Shown: in pieces, positions 19,892-32,004 of the stretch
Layout of the letters: each line of letters opens with the position of its first letter
Numbering within the stretch: the stretch's first letter is position 1
Origin: Saccopteryx bilineata
Lineage: Eukaryota; Chordata; Mammalia; Chiroptera; Emballonuridae
Direction of reading: 5' to 3'
Assembly: GCF_036850765.1 (NCBI RefSeq)
Contig: NC_089495.1
Location: 204,477,847-204,541,846, forward strand
Length of the DNA: 64,000 bases
Position numbers and translations under genes: made by a program
Notes under the pieces: model-generated
What the model was told of the DNA's origin: nothing
Databases searched by the model: none
The model's input: the letters and a program-made list of their open reading frames with translations, nothing else

Positions 19892-20960
19892 GGAGGGTGG
19901 TACCGCGGGCGGGGGGCAGGGGCCGCTACGGGACGGGGAGTCCACTCGCCTTTCCAGTGCCCGGGGAGGGGGCCCGCCAGGGCACTGTCTTTCCGACCCC
20001 ACCCGGGGCTGGCCCAGGGAGGGGCAGCCCGAGCCGCAGCCTGGCGCAGGAGCAGCCTCCCCCGGGTGGGTGGGGCGCCCCCTCCGCCCCCTGGGCCCCT
20101 AGCTCCCTCCTCCCTGGGACGGGGGCGGCCTGACCTATCCATCCCTTCCCCTCCCCCGTCCCCGGGGCCAGCCCGGTCCGGGCGGGGTGGCGTGGGGGAG
20201 GGGGCGGGGAACCGCAGCCGCCGGGAGGGAGGAGGCGGGCGGCTGGGCGGGGGCGTCCCCTCCGGCCCGGGGCGCCCTGGAGAGGGCGTGCGGCGCGGGC
20301 CCCGCGGCTCCCCCGCCGGGACCTCATTGTTCTGCAGCGGGTGGGGGCTGGGGGGGGACGACTGCTCCCGGGGCGCTGCTGAGCTTTGAACTTTAAGTCG
20401 CGGAGACCCTCCATTAGTGCGTTCAGCCCCCGGCCCGGCCGGGCCCGGCCGGCCTCTCTCCCTGCCCCCCTCACTCCCTGCCTGGCCTCGCCCGGCCCGA
20501 GCGAGCGAACGGGGCCGCCCCGCGCCGGCCTCCCTCCCTCGCTTGTTCTCCCGATCCCCCCTCCGCGCTCCTCCCCCGTCCGGCCCGCCGCCCCGCGCCT
20601 AGCCCGGTACCCGGCCGGAGCGGGCTCTTCACACACAATTGATTTGGTCGTTACGAAAAGTGCACTTGTCCCCTCCCCCTCCCCCTCCGGCGGCCGCCCG
20701 GGCCCGGCCCGCGGGGTGAGGGGGCCTCGAGGGAGGGAGACGGGAGCTAGGGAGAGGATCCGGAGGCGCCTCTCCCCCCACCCCGCGCCCAGGGGACGGG
20801 GCTGCAGGCCGCGGGGAGTGGGGAGCCGTGAGCGCGGAGGGCGGGCGGCCCATCTGCGAGGAGCGCTGATAACCGCGCCGCTGCCGCTGCGGCCGCCAGC
20901 AACCCATCTGCGCCGCTGCCGCCTCGGGCCGGACCCAGAGCAGTGGGCCGGGCCGAAGGT

Positions 20961-23705
20961 CTCACTGGGGCCCGATTGTCGAAGGGAAAGGCTGGGGCAG
21001 TGTCCCACCCCGCGAGAGTCAGGGACCGGGACCCCCCCCCCCCCACACACACACACACCTAAATCAGTGCTCTCTTTCAAACCCGGGGAGCCTGGGTCAT
21101 TGCCTGCCCCCTGATCGAGTCAGGGACCCGCCTCCCCCAGCCTAATTCTGTGTCCGCTTTCCCACACGGGGAGTATGGGTCATTGCCTGTCCCCAGTCTA
21201 GGTCAACTCTCCTTGCCCTGCTAGTTCTTACTCCTCTCTGTTCTCTCCCATCTTGGACTGGTGTCCCCAGCCTAAGTGTGGTTTTTGGAGGTCAGTGACC
21301 CACCAGATGGTTGGCTGGGTCTGTGCCCCCTCCCCTGAGTCATTGCCCTGAGCCATCCAGGCTTCCCAGCTCATTGATGCCCCCCTACCCACTGCTTCAG
21401 GGTTATCCCTCCCTAAAGAGCTAGGAGTCTTGACTCAATCTCCTTCTTAGTCTGAGGCAGGAGCCCATATTGTACCCACTCCTGGAGTTGAGGGTAGGTG
21501 ACCCTCAGCCTTGGCAGCTGACTCACTGGTCCTCTGTGTGGGTTGACCTCTCCTCCAGGGAGTGGGCTTCATGGTGTGGTCCCCCTAACCCCTTAGCCAC
21601 ACAGCGGTCAAGGCAGAGCAAGAACACACATGCCCATCCAGGCCACATGCAGAAATTGGGTGCTGAGTCTGGGCCCCAGGTCCTGCCATGCCAGCCCAGC
21701 CAGCTCTCCTTTGTAACCTTCAGGAGGTCCACACTGACCCACCCTGGCAGCAGGGGCCTCCCAAGCCTCTCCCCTGGCTCCCAGACCAATAATAAGCCTT
21801 CCCCAAGGGACCACCTGCCTGGGAGTCAGAGAAAGGGGACCTCGGCCTCCCTGTCCGGGCTGCCAGCAGGACCACAAACACAACAGACCTGCCCTCCTGT
21901 GACAGCCTGCCCCTGGAGCTCCCCAGGTCCACCTGCTGGTCCCCAGAGAGCCTGTTAGTTACCTGCCACTTGCCCAGCCAGCCGGAGCCAGCTACAGAAG
22001 ACCCCCCCCCATCTCCAAGCACCTTCCTGGGGCTCAGTTATTATTTTTACAGATCCATTTTCCTTTTCACTGATCTAAGAGAAGAGAATCCTGCTGGGGA
22101 TTCAGGGGCAGCCAAGGCCTCTTCCTGGGAGGAGCTGAAGGGGACTTTCTTGAAAAGGTGCAAAGGACATCCCCCACCTTTGCTGGTCTGTGCACTCAAC
22201 GTACACAGACACATACACAAGTTGTGGTTGCCTCTGGTGGCAGGTGGGAGAGCTCCTGTAGTTTTGTCCTGGGTGGGTCTTATGAAGGTCATTGGGCCGT
22301 AAACCTTTGGCTGAGGCATTTGTGTAGCACCCACAGGTCTTGTGAGGGGGCACCGGGGCATTGGAATGGGTTGGACTCTGGCTGGGGGGGAGTGAGCGAG
22401 TGGGCCTAACTGAGGATGTGATCAAGAAGCCAGGCTGATAAATTTCAGGAAAGAGAGGGTGCTGGTGCACGAGGGCCCCCTGCATGGGCTCAGGTCGCCA
22501 GAGTGGCCGTGGTGTGTCCTTTCTGTTCCATGTTGCTGCCCCCGCCCTGGCCCCCTTTCCTCCTCCCACAGCCATATGTGGTGCTGTGGTTGGGGGCCCT
22601 TCCCTGAGTCCCCGGCCAGCAGCGGGTCGATGATCTGACACCACTTGTCCTGTCCCATCTGGCCCTGAGCTTTTCTGGGTGTGTGTGACAAAGGCTTAAT
22701 CTGTCCGGACTGGCCGAGGGCTGAGAGGAGGGCAAGGGGAATTACACTCTGCCTGGGCCTCCTGCAGCTGGGGCCCGGGTGGGGGGTGGGGCAGGGCGGG
22801 GGTCGAGCAGAAGCCTGGGGGTGGGGGCAGAGGCAAGTTGGTCTTCAGTTTGCAGGTTGTCACAGGAAATAGAAGTGGAGGTGGAGGGCTGAGGGGAGGA
22901 GGGTGGAGTCCTCAGCGCTGGGCACTGGGTGCTCATGGGGATAAGATCTTTTGATGACAAGAGCCAGCCGGGCCTCCTGGCTGCGCAAAGCCTGGGTAGG
23001 ACTTATTATTTCTTGTGTTTGGGCTGCTCTGCCTCCCTGGCCTGCCAAACCGGGGACGCAAACCCCTTGGAGGCAAGACCCTGTGAGTCTGTTTCAGTGT
23101 CAGCCACAAAGTGACCCAGCCCCTTTCCTTTTCCTCTGGTGGCTCAGAATGGGACTATCTTCAGGGCCTGTGGGGGCCACAGGTTAGGTTTGGAGGTGGG
23201 CCCTGGGCTGTCTTGTCAACTCCTTAGACCACAGAGCCCCAGGGCTTCTTGGGGAAAGATGTTCTCAGCCCAACTCGACCATCTTCCAGATGGGAACACT
23301 GAGGCCCCAAGAGAGGAAGTTTGTGTGGGTAGGGAGGCAGGACTGGAACTTCTCCGTGATCCAATCCCGTGCCGCCGGGGACCCCCCATTAGAGCCCCAT
23401 TCCCTGAGGGGCAACGCCGGCTTGCCAAACTGCACTCTCAACACCGGGCTCTCTGGTAAGCTGGACCCCAGGTGTTGTGCTGGCCAAATTGACTAATGGT
23501 GGTCTTTTCCCAGGCTGCAGACAACGTTCATTTAGTGGAGAGCGTTTTCACAGTCTTCGGCCCTTCTCCCCAGAGCTTTTGTGCAAACCTTTGGCACCTG
23601 CGGCCGTTGGTCTGGGCGGGAAACGGCCTCTGACTTAGCGCCGTGTAGGATAGGCTGTGACCTTCGGCTAAGTACCTTCGTATTTCCTGCTTTTCTTCAA
23701 ATTGT
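20961..23705. other. Intronic unique sequence
   Basis: A C14 run followed by a short CA repeat lies at about 21033-21058. A weak MIR-like core sits near 23280-23320. No exon or transposon recognised otherwise. Confidence 0.35.
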
Positions 23706-23709
23706 CACC

Positions 23710-23920
23710 ACAGTGACCCTTTTTGAGTTACTGCTCGGGTGCCTCTCACTGTGCTGAGAGCCACCGGGACCCAGGGGCTCACCAAGTGCTCACAGCAACC
23801 TAGGGCGGTGCTGTTATTATTATCGCCATCCGTCAGATGAGTAAACTGAGGCTTAGGGAGGCTCAGAGCTTCCCGAAGGCCACTGCTGATAGGGTCAGGC
23901 CCTGAGCTGGGGTGCCGTCT
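23710..23920 (+). repeat. MIR fragment
   Basis: 'ctgttattattatcgccatc' followed by 'agatgagtaaactgaggctt' is a clear MIR centre. The 5' part is diverged. Confidence 0.7.
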
Positions 23921-24675
23921 GCACACCTGTCCCTGCTGACCCCGGTCTAAGGTGTCTTGCGGCCTGACCCAGTTTGAAAGCCTAGGCCCTTCGTGACAAG
24001 TGTTCAGTCCGTTACACCTTAATCTGAATTAGTTTAGAAGAACACACCCCACTCCCCCAACATGTCTGTAATCAGAGGCTGGTGCTTGAAGCAGGATTGG
24101 CTCTGTGTGAGGTGTCTGAGGGCCTTCCTGGGATTCACTCGGGTGGATAAGGGGTAAGAAGGGAATAGGCCTCTGTTGTCATGGGTCCTGGGGGACTTTG
24201 GGGAGAAGGTTGACAATGGCATCTGGCGCAGGCCCCATTTGGATTTCTGAAGGCAGAAGTGGGCTATTTTGTTAATTAAGCCTCCATAAATCTGGTGAAT
24301 GTGGTCTTGGGGACTCGGGAGGAGGGACTGTATTTTGGAGCCTGGGTGATGTTGGAGGGATTGGGTTCTGTCTTTCTGGGACTTCCGTTCTCCGTCCTCG
24401 GTTGCTGTCTGCTGGGGTGGGGGAGGTAGAGACAGCCTGCTCCCTTTTTTGGGTCAGACCAGGCCTGGGCATCCTCTCCACATGGACCTGACAGGCTGCT
24501 GTGCGTCCCTCCATGTTTGGGAGTCAGGAAAAACCTATCTGGGGTCCTAAAAATGCTTCCGGGAGGGCTGAGGGGCCAGAGCCTGTCGCTTGGGCTGCCC
24601 AGGGACAAAGTGACCCGGCCTCAGGCAAAGCTAGGCTTCTGCAAGCCAGCTTGTCCCTCAGAAGTGGTGAGATCA
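23921..24675. other. Intronic unique sequence
   Basis: No gene or clear repeat. An AT-rich patch around 24255-24300 (GTTAATTAAG) stands out from its GC-rich surroundings. Confidence 0.3.
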
Positions 24676-24827
24676 AGCACTGTGCACATGCGCGCGAACT
24701 CAAGTGTGGTAGAGCAAGTGTGCACGTGAACGCTGAGTGCATGTGTGTGTGCGGCCAGAAGTGTGACTGTGGGCGTGAGTGTGCGTGTGCCTGTCCGTGT
24801 GCAGGCTGGGGATGCTGTGTGCCCCGG

Positions 24828-24866
<39 letters not shown>

Positions 24867-24985
24867 AGGTGGAGGGGAGGCTGCATGCTTGTGACCGTGT
24901 GCGGTTGTGAGTGTCGGTGTAGGCAGATGTGCAAGCACCGGGGTGTGGGCATCGGCAGACCACAAGTGTGACGGTGTGTGCACGC
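24676..24985. repeat. TG-rich region with a (GT)17 core
   Basis: The perfect dinucleotide core is 24831-24864. Degenerate TG/CG alternation extends about 150 bp to either side, so an older, longer array has been eroded by point changes. Confidence 0.9.
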
Positions 24986-25384
24986 ACACATGTTCAGGAC
25001 CCTATTGAGAGCCCCCCTTCAGTCTGGTGGTTCCAGGAGGGTCCTGCCATTCCTTGTCACCGAGCCAGCCTGAGTGGGGTCCCCAGCCTGTGCTGCCCCG
25101 GGGCCTCCGCGGCTGTTGGAGCCGAGTGTGCGGCACAGGGAGTGGACAGAAGAGGTAGTGTCGTGTTCCTGACCCCATGACCGTGACCAAGGATTTGCCT
25201 GTTTCCATCCTTCTCCCTCCTCCTCCCCTCCTCTCTGCCCTACAGGGCAGCAGGGAAACGCTTGTGACCTTTGCCATGGTGGCACTTAGTAAGCCCAGAG
25301 CCAGGCACCGTGAGGGGTGGGCTGGGTCGCTCTGGGAAAGAGGGCTCTGAACTTGAAAAGAGAGCTCCAGGGCCTATGTACGGG
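24986..25384. other. Intronic unique sequence
   Basis: Nothing recognised. Confidence 0.3.
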
Positions 25385-26060
25385 ATCCCAACTCAGCGAC
25401 TTCCTTGCATGTTACCTGGGTAAGTAGTAGTAGCCTGCTTGACCTCTCCAAATCTCAGTTCCCTCATCTGGAAAACGGGCTCCAAGGCCCCACTTCCAGG
25501 AGGCTTGGCAGACTGGGAAAGGCTTCGCTGTCCTTTGAGGAGGTCACCCTGCTAACTGGCATCAGAGCAGGCCTGGCTTCTGGACCCCGAAGCAGGAGAG
25601 GGAGCAGAAGGAAGCGGAGCGAAGGCCCGCCAAGGCAGGCTGCTTATTAGAACAAGGACTCCTGAACCTGCTTCCGACCCTGGCCCAGCCTGACGTAGAG
25701 GGGAGGTGAAGGGCTTGGGGGGTTCAAGCCGCAGGGCCCCGGTTTTTTCAATTTCAGCTTTGCCCTTTCACTAATTTGACCTTAGTCTTTTCATCTGTAA
25801 AATGGAGCTGATAATCCTCCCTCTGTCAGAGGACAGCGGGGAAGGTCTGGTGTGAACATGAATGCGTTCATGCATGGAGAGCCTGAAGCATGTAGCAAGT
25901 CCTCGGGGATGTTAGTTGCTCCGGGATCTCATTAAGCCTCACTTTTCTCATCTGGAAAACGGGCATGGTGATGAACGAGATCACGGATATTAAATAGGAC
26001 AGTGGGAATAAAGGACCCTATGAAGTTCTTGGCACGGATTAGGTGGGCAGCAGTGATTAG
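25385..26060 (-). repeat. Cluster of antisense MIR fragments
   Basis: Three reversed cores occur in succession: near 25450-25485 ('aatctcagttccctcatctg'), 25780-25920 ('cttttcatctgtaaaatgga') and 25930-26050 ('ctcacttttctcatctggaa'). Confidence 0.6.
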
Positions 26061-26589
26061 TTCCCCGGAGATTGTGTCTTGGTCATTTCTCTACCTCCAG
26101 TGCCACGGGGGAGCCTGTTGAACGTTGTCCTGCATTGCACAGATCACCAGACAGGTCTTGGTGAGGAACACAGGTTCGGCATACGCCCCCAGAGCTGGGG
26201 CATGAAGCCTCGGCGTCTGTCTCCGCCCTTGCTGGCTCCTGCCCTGCGCTGAGCCTCAGTTTCCCTAGTTATTGCACAAGGGAGTCTCTGTGGTTCCTTC
26301 TAACTCTCTGAATCCCTTCCTGGTGTTGAGGGTGCCAGGCTTTAGAAGTCAGGGTGCTGGGGGGGGGGTTACCAAGGTCTGCAGTCACTTACCAGGCAGA
26401 AAGGTAGAGGAATGAACCTCCCAGAGGCTTCTCTCCCACCCCCCCCACCCCGCCCCATTCTCACTCCTGCCCCAGTGTCTACCTGGAAACCTGAGTTCTG
26501 GATGGTGGGACCTTGCAGAGAACACGGTGAGGCCGGGGTAGTGATAATCGTCCTTGGGCTGGGGTCTGAGCACGTCTCCCATGTGTTTA
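26061..26589. other. Intronic unique sequence
   Basis: A short MIR-like antisense block lies near 26250-26320 ('gctgagcctcagtttcccta'). Nothing else recognised. Confidence 0.3.
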
Positions 26590-26712
26590 AGCCCCTGCCA
26601 CGTGCCGGGCACCTTATTTCATCGACTCTGCCCCTGGATTCTGTGAAGTAGGCGGGAACCTCCCCGAGGCCCATAGGAAGTCAGTCAGAGGCAGGGCGTG
26701 GGTTCCACGGCT
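26590..26712 (+). repeat. MIR fragment
   Basis: 'gcccctgccacgtgccgggc' and 'tgtgaagtaggcgggaacct' follow the MIR consensus order with low identity. Confidence 0.5.
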
Positions 26713-27289
26713 GTGGGACCCTCTATGCCCCCGGGGGTGTGGAGGCGGGGTCCGCAGGTGCCGCAGCCCACCTCCCCACCCCAGGCTCGCGATGGCCCCT
26801 CCTGCGAGGGCACCGGACAAAAGCTGCTCAGAGCTCACGGCAGCCCTGCTGCTGGCCCAGACCCAGCCTGGTTGGAGACAGATGCCACCCCTCCCCTCCC
26901 CCCTTCCTTTCTCATCTCAGCTGCAGCCTGGGCAGGCTGTGGGGGCTGGGGGGGTAGTGGGAGGGGCCGTGGGAGAGGGGAATTGGAAGCCTGGGCCTGT
27001 CCTCTCCCCACAAGGTCATCGGCGCCCCTCAGCATCCGGTTTTCTTGGCCACCCTGGGCCATGGGGCTTCTCAGCTGCAGATGGGGAAACTGAGGCTCAG
27101 AGTGAAGAGCACTCGCTCAAGGTCCCACAGAGCACCGGTGCTGGGCATGTGCCCGTCTGTTCCCAAGCCTGGGGGGTCACTCATTCATTCACCTGAGCAC
27201 TTATTTGCATCTTGCACTGCCCTCCTCATCATAGCGGCTCCGTCCTTGCCTTGCGGCCTGCCGTGCTGGGAGCCGTTTCTGACTTCGTT
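26713..27289. other. Intronic unique sequence with one MIR core
   Basis: A clear MIR core in sense orientation lies near 27075-27135 ('gcagatggggaaactgaggc'). No gene seen. Confidence 0.4.
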
Positions 27290-28190
27290 CTCTTGCCGGC
27301 TGCCCTCCCCATCCAACCATTTGCAAATCCTGTTGCTTCTCCCTTCTGAAGACGCCTCAGATTGTACCTCCCCACTGCTACCATTGCCGCCAGCCCTGTC
27401 CAAGCCTGGCGGTGACGCTTCCGCCTCCCCACTGGGCTCCTTGTGTCCACTCTGGGCCCCCTGTCACCTCCTCTGGCTCAACAGAGCCCAAGGAAGCTTT
27501 GCAAAAAGCAAATCAGATTCTTTCCCTCCTCTGCTAAGAAGCCTACAGGTCTCCTCTCTCACCCAGAGCAAGAGCCAGAGTCTTTCCCCGAAGTCGGCAT
27601 GGGCCTGCAGGATCTGGCCCCTGCTGCCTGCTGTCCTGACCACCTCCCACTCTCCCCGCGCACAATCCAGCTCAGCCATGCTGGCCTCCTTGCTATCCTG
27701 CAAACCACCAAACACAGTCCTGCCCCAGGACCCTTGCACTGGCAATTCTCCTAGACCAGAACACTCTTCCCCCAGACCTCTACGTGGCTGGCTCCCTCTC
27801 CTCTTCTGGGTCTTTGCTCAAATGTTACTTCCTCCCTGATCACCATCTTTGGTCCCATAGACCTTCTCCCTCTAACTCTTTCTACTTAATTTTTTTCCTT
27901 TGTCCTTATCACTTCCTGACATCATATATATTATATACATATACACATATATAATATATATACATAGACACAGTGTATATATACACATACATATATATGC
28001 ATATATAGGTATATGTGTATACATACATATTTATGTGTGTATACATATACATATACATATACATACACATACACATATATTTTTAACTAGTTCACGTGTC
28101 TAGTATATGCTTCTTTACAAGGCTGAACTCTACCAGGGCAGACCTGTCTGTTTTGTCCACTACAATTGCCCCAAGACCCAGAATAGCCCC
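27290..28190 (+). mobile_element. L2 LINE 3' region, sense, enclosing a microsatellite
   Basis: In order: the region near 27560, 'gccatgctggcctccttgct' near 27675, 'cttgcactggcaattctcct', 'tcaaatgttacttcctccct' near 27819, then after the AT microsatellite 'agggcagacctgtctgtttt' near 28136. This is a long and ordered L2 tail. Confidence 0.8.
27923..28084. repeat. AT/AC-rich compound microsatellite
   Basis: About 160 bp of TATA, TACATA and CACATA units. It occupies the place where L2 carries the AT-rich 'acattatattatatatt' segment, so it probably expanded from that L2 seed. Confidence 0.9.
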
Positions 28191-28339
28191 TGTCCCGAGG
28201 GGCTCCCCCTAGGGAGGTGGGAGGGGACACCAGTGGCTGTTGATGTCTCAGAGCTGGAGTCTGAGAACCAGGCACTTCGTTCTGCACTCAGAGGGCCTCA
28301 GGAGCCCCAGGGCCCGGACCCTTCCATCTTCCTGCCCTA

Positions 28340-29240
28340 GGGTGTCTCTCCGTGGAGTCCTTGGAGAGGTGACATTTGAGCTGGACACCTGGAGGGGCGA
28401 AACACATTTTTCAGCAAGAGCAGAACAGGGGAAGCTCATTCCATGGCCTGGAAATGCGAACAGGGACCAGGAGGTGGGACAGGCCCAGGTTCAGGCGGGG
28501 TCAGCGTCCAGCCCGCGTGCGATGGTGACCGGGGCCCCCTTCCTAGAGAAGCCTGTTCTGCGGAACGTTGTCCAGGGGGTAGCGGCAGGGAACTGGGCTG
28601 AGCAGCTTGAGAACCGCTGTGGGGTCCAGTGGGGATGAGCTGGTGAGATGGGTTGAGGCCAGATGTAAAGAGAAAGATCTGGAAAAGCCGCTCAGAGGAG
28701 CTAGTGAGTCACCGAGGGTGTTTAAGTAGAGGAGAGGTAAGGTCAGGTCCGGGTTTTAGAAGGGACCCTCAAAATGCTCTGGCAAGAGGGAGATGTGTCC
28801 TGAGAAGGAGAGACAGGAGGCTGAGGAACAGGTGCAGGGAGGGACAGCCAGACTCGGAAGCTGGAGGCAGAGCGGGGACCCAGGTGCAGGTCTGGTGCTG
28901 GCCGCTTCCCTCGGGCCTTCCCAGGGTGCTCTCCCCGGGACGCCCCCGCTGCCTGCCTGCGCGGAGCCCCTCCACAGCCCCACGGAAAGGACAGTCCCAC
29001 TGGTCAAACATTGCACACCATCCTGAGGCCCGGGACACACGGGGTGGGCTGGTTTCCTTGTAGGACAGACAGGAGGCAGAGTGGCTGGGACTGGGTTCCA
29101 TGGGAACTGGGGGTGGGGGAAGCTCAGAGGTCCTGGCTGACCTTGTATTCCGAGGCGGAAAGAGGGACATTCAGGATACCCAGACGTGTAGGCAGATGAA
29201 CAGATCTGGGCTAGAGGTAGAACCCAAGAGCCGCCTCCGG
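28340..29240 (-). mobile_element. Degenerate L2 LINE, antisense
   Basis: 'agaggtgacatttgagctgg' near 28365 is a strong L2 antisense marker. Later blocks ('cctgttctgcggaacg', 'agatgtaaagagaa') are diverged, so the right boundary is approximate. Confidence 0.5.
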
Positions 29241-30334
29241 GCTGGTCGTGCCCGGCATGGGAGGGCCTGGCAGAGACCTGTTGACTCAGGCCTCGGGAGT
29301 CGCCATGTTCCTGGGGGGCCGCCTTCCCCTCCCCGGCTGGGAACTGTCCCCGCCCTGCCCTGCCTGGGACCTGATGCAGGCTCCTGGGAGGCCTCTGCCT
29401 GGGGGGGAATGACTCATCCTTTTCTCAGCATCCCAGGCGGAGGAAATGTTCAAGGAGACCTGCCCACCCACCCCCCCACTCCCCTGCCGGGTCCTGACTG
29501 GATCCTGGTGGGTTGAGAAAAATATGCTCAGGCCTTGAGCCTCCTCCGTCCGAGTGTCATGAGGACGCGTGTCCGAGAGGCCCCTGGTTTCCGCAGTCCT
29601 GCAGGGTCCTCGGCCGCCCTGGGGGGCCATTATGACCCCATTCTGCAGGTGAGCAGACCAGGGCACAGCCTCTGCGGGGCACCCAGCTAAGGAAACCTCA
29701 GTTTCTTCCTCTGAAAAATGGGTTTGATGGTCGTCCCGCCCTGCAGGGTTGTTGGGAAAACCGGAGGAGAGAATGGGGTGAGATGCTTCCATGGAGGGGG
29801 TGTCGTTTTCGTGGGGCCGTGGAGAGGGGCGCTGCCAGGCAGAGCAGCCATAGAGAAGGCAGGAGGGTATCGTGGCCAGCAACGGGCCTGTTGGAATCCC
29901 GGCCCTGCTCCCAGCTTCCGGTTCTGGGCCAGCGGCTTGTCCACTCCGATCCCCTGGCCCCTTCTGTATAAGTGGGTGATAATCCACACCCTATGGGCTG
30001 GTTGGGGAGGGGGCGCAGAACCAAGCTGGCCAGGCAGGCACAGAGTAGGGGCTGCTGCTCCATCTCGGGGTCTCTTGGAGGACCCCCTCCCCCAACCCAC
30101 TGTGAAGATTCCCAAACTAGACGGCTGTTAGGCTACCAAGGGTGATTAGGAGACCCTGTGTAGGGTGGCAGGGAAGCCCCTGGCCAAGGTAGGAGGATGG
30201 GGGCGGCAGTTCAGAGAGCTCGGGCTGGGAAGCTCTGTGGGGATGGGGCCTTCCTGGAGGACCTGGAGGCTGGGACAGGAGCAGGCTGAGGGGCAAAGGG
30301 TTTTCTGTTGAGTGGGAGGCCCCTGCAGGCCAGC
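29241..30334. other. Intronic unique sequence
   Basis: Antisense MIR-like cores lie near 29695-29760 ('cagtttcttcctctgaaaaa') and 29900-29990. No gene seen. Confidence 0.35.
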
Positions 30335-30600
30335 AGAGCAGTGGGCAGTGGGTCCAGGCTCTGCCATTTACTGATGTGAAATCCCGGCAAATTTTCCTCA
30401 CTCTGAGCCTGTTTCCTGGTCTGTAAAATGGGGTTAGAATAGCCGTGGCTTCATTTGTATCCTCTTTCTACTCTGTATTCTACGTATATATACATTGTGT
30501 GTGTGTGTGTGTATAACTATAACCTATAGTATAGAAGCATCTATACCAGGCTGTGGACATAGTCAAGCCCTCGGTAAAAGGAAGCTACACTTAGGATTAC
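30335..30600 (-). repeat. MIR fragment, antisense, with a (GT)9 tract
   Basis: 'gagcctgtttcctggtctgt' followed by 'aaaatggggttagaatagcc' is the reversed core. A short GT run at about 30496-30514 interrupts the 3' part. Confidence 0.65.
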
Positions 30601-30639
30601 GATCGTGATCGAGTCAATACCCGAGACTCTGGAATGAGG

Positions 30640-30870
30640 CCGTGTGGAGCAGGGCTGCTGAGTTGGGCTTTGGAGCTCAGCCCGGTCCCAGGTTTGAACT
30701 GAGCTCCACGACTCAACCAGCTGCGTGGCCTGGAAGCAAGTGGTCGTTCCTCCCTGAGCCTCAGTTTCTTCCTCCAGGAAATGGGCTCCGTAGGATTTCC
30801 TGTCACACAGAGTCGCTTTGCTACGTGGATGTGAGGAGAGACTCCACGTCAGTCTCTCAGCACGGGAAAC
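30640..30870 (-). repeat. MIR fragment, antisense
   Basis: 'cctgagcctcagtttcttcc' near 30755 preceded by 'cagctgcgtggcctggaagc'. Confidence 0.6.
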
Positions 30871-31309
30871 AGGAGTGTCCTCTGCTTGTGCCTGTGCTGT
30901 GGCCAGTGGCATGAGACCCCGGGGTGTGGAGTCCGGGCAGGACCAGGTCACACCGGAGCAGAGAATTATTACAGAAGAGGCGGTGGACAGGAGTGGAAGA
31001 GGATGAGGAGGGGTGTGCGTAGGGAAACTGGAGGGGAGGGCTTCCAGGAGGAGGGTGGCCAGCTGGATCTGCTCCTGAGGATTGACAGACCCTCACCCCC
31101 ACCCCAGATCAGGACGAGAGAAGGCCTTGGAAGCCCCACGGCAGAGGGAAGGTGGCTGAGCCAAAGCAGGTAGGAATAGAGGCCAGCAGCCCTGCTGGTC
31201 CAGTCAGAAGTTGGCTGTCCGGGAAGGAGGGCGAGAGGGGAGCTGGGCTTCAGGGTCCGGGCTAACCCGTTACGGGACTGGACTGCGAGTGGGCATGCTC
31301 CCTGGCGCC
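30871..31309. other. Intronic unique sequence
   Basis: Nothing recognised. Confidence 0.3.
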
Positions 31310-31490
31310 GGGAGCCCCGGGTTCCAATCCTGCCTCAACAACCAGCTGTGAGAAACCTTGGATGCATCTCAACGTCGCTGAGCCTCCATTTCCACACCCG
31401 TAAAGTGGGGAGAGTAACATCAGCTCTTTTCGGGTTGTTGTGGGGATGACTTGAGATACTCAAAGTACCCGACATGTCAGTGCCTGCGAC
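31310..31490 (-). repeat. MIR fragment, antisense
   Basis: 'gctgagcctccatttccaca' and 'gttgttgtggggatgacttg' in reversed MIR order. Confidence 0.6.
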
Positions 31491-31519
31491 CCAGCAACAG
31501 CCGCGTCCCTCGTGGCACA

Positions 31520-31750
31520 GCTAGCGCATATCTGTCGAATGCTTACGAAGAACCAAGCGCCCTGCTGAAATGAACGCTCTGTGCCCGGGACTGCCTGGGA
31601 GACTGCATGAGATCGTTCAGGCACGGTTACCTAGTTACCGTTAGGCGCCTCATCTTGCTGGTGAGGACGTTGAGACTCCGAAAGGTTAAGTGACACTCCC
31701 AAGGTCACACAGCCGGTATAAGAGCCAGAACAGGGACGGGAGCCCACGTA
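31520..31750 (+). repeat. MIR fragment
   Basis: 'gaaaggttaagtgacactcc' followed by 'caaggtcacacagccggtat' near 31680-31716, with a diverged 5' half. Confidence 0.7.
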
Positions 31751-31806
31751 ATAGGGAAGTGTCATACGCTCGGCTCCCTAAAAAAATTTTAGCCTCTTAA
31801 AAAAAA

Positions 31807-32004
31807 TTTTTTTTTTCATTGATTTGAGAGAAAGAAAGGAAAGAGAGAAGCATCAACTCGTTGTTCCCACTTAGTTGTTCCGTTTAGTTGTGTACTCACT
31901 GATTGCTTCTCATGGGCACGCTGACCCGGGGATTAAACCCACACCCTCGGCGTGTGGGCAGGCAGGACGCTCTGTCTAATCTACTGAGCCACCCAGTTAG
32001 GACC
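31807..32004 (-). mobile_element. Diverged bat-type SINE
   Basis: The minus strand has a tRNA-like head (TGGGTGGCTCAGTAGATTAG) and a B-box-like GGTTTAATCCC, and ends in an A-rich tail at the left. Confidence 0.75.

Larger units (their letters stand above)
18250..20960 (+). promoter_or_regulatory. NOL4L: CpG island, promoter and exon 1 of NOL4L
   Basis: An abrupt rise in G+C and CpG density that spans the coding start and runs well into intron 1. It contains many GGGCGG-type Sp1/KLF boxes and no convincing TATA box, the usual design of a dispersed-start CpG promoter. The transcription start cannot be fixed from sequence alone. Less CpG-like conserved-looking patches sit inside it near 20380-20425 and 20630-20665. 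Confidence 0.85.

Noticed and set aside
18957..20102. 381-codon + frame offset from NOL4L
   Set aside because: It starts in the 5' leader in another frame and reads through the splice donor. NOL4-family similarity exists only in the 19126 frame.
19926..21080. 384-codon minus-strand frame in the CpG island
   Set aside because: Same GC artefact. No recognisable domain and it lies in the intron next to an established exon.
29286..29987. 233-codon minus-strand frame
   Set aside because: No domain, no splice-bounded exon structure, and it overlaps MIR-like DNA. The length is unexceptional for GC-rich intronic sequence.
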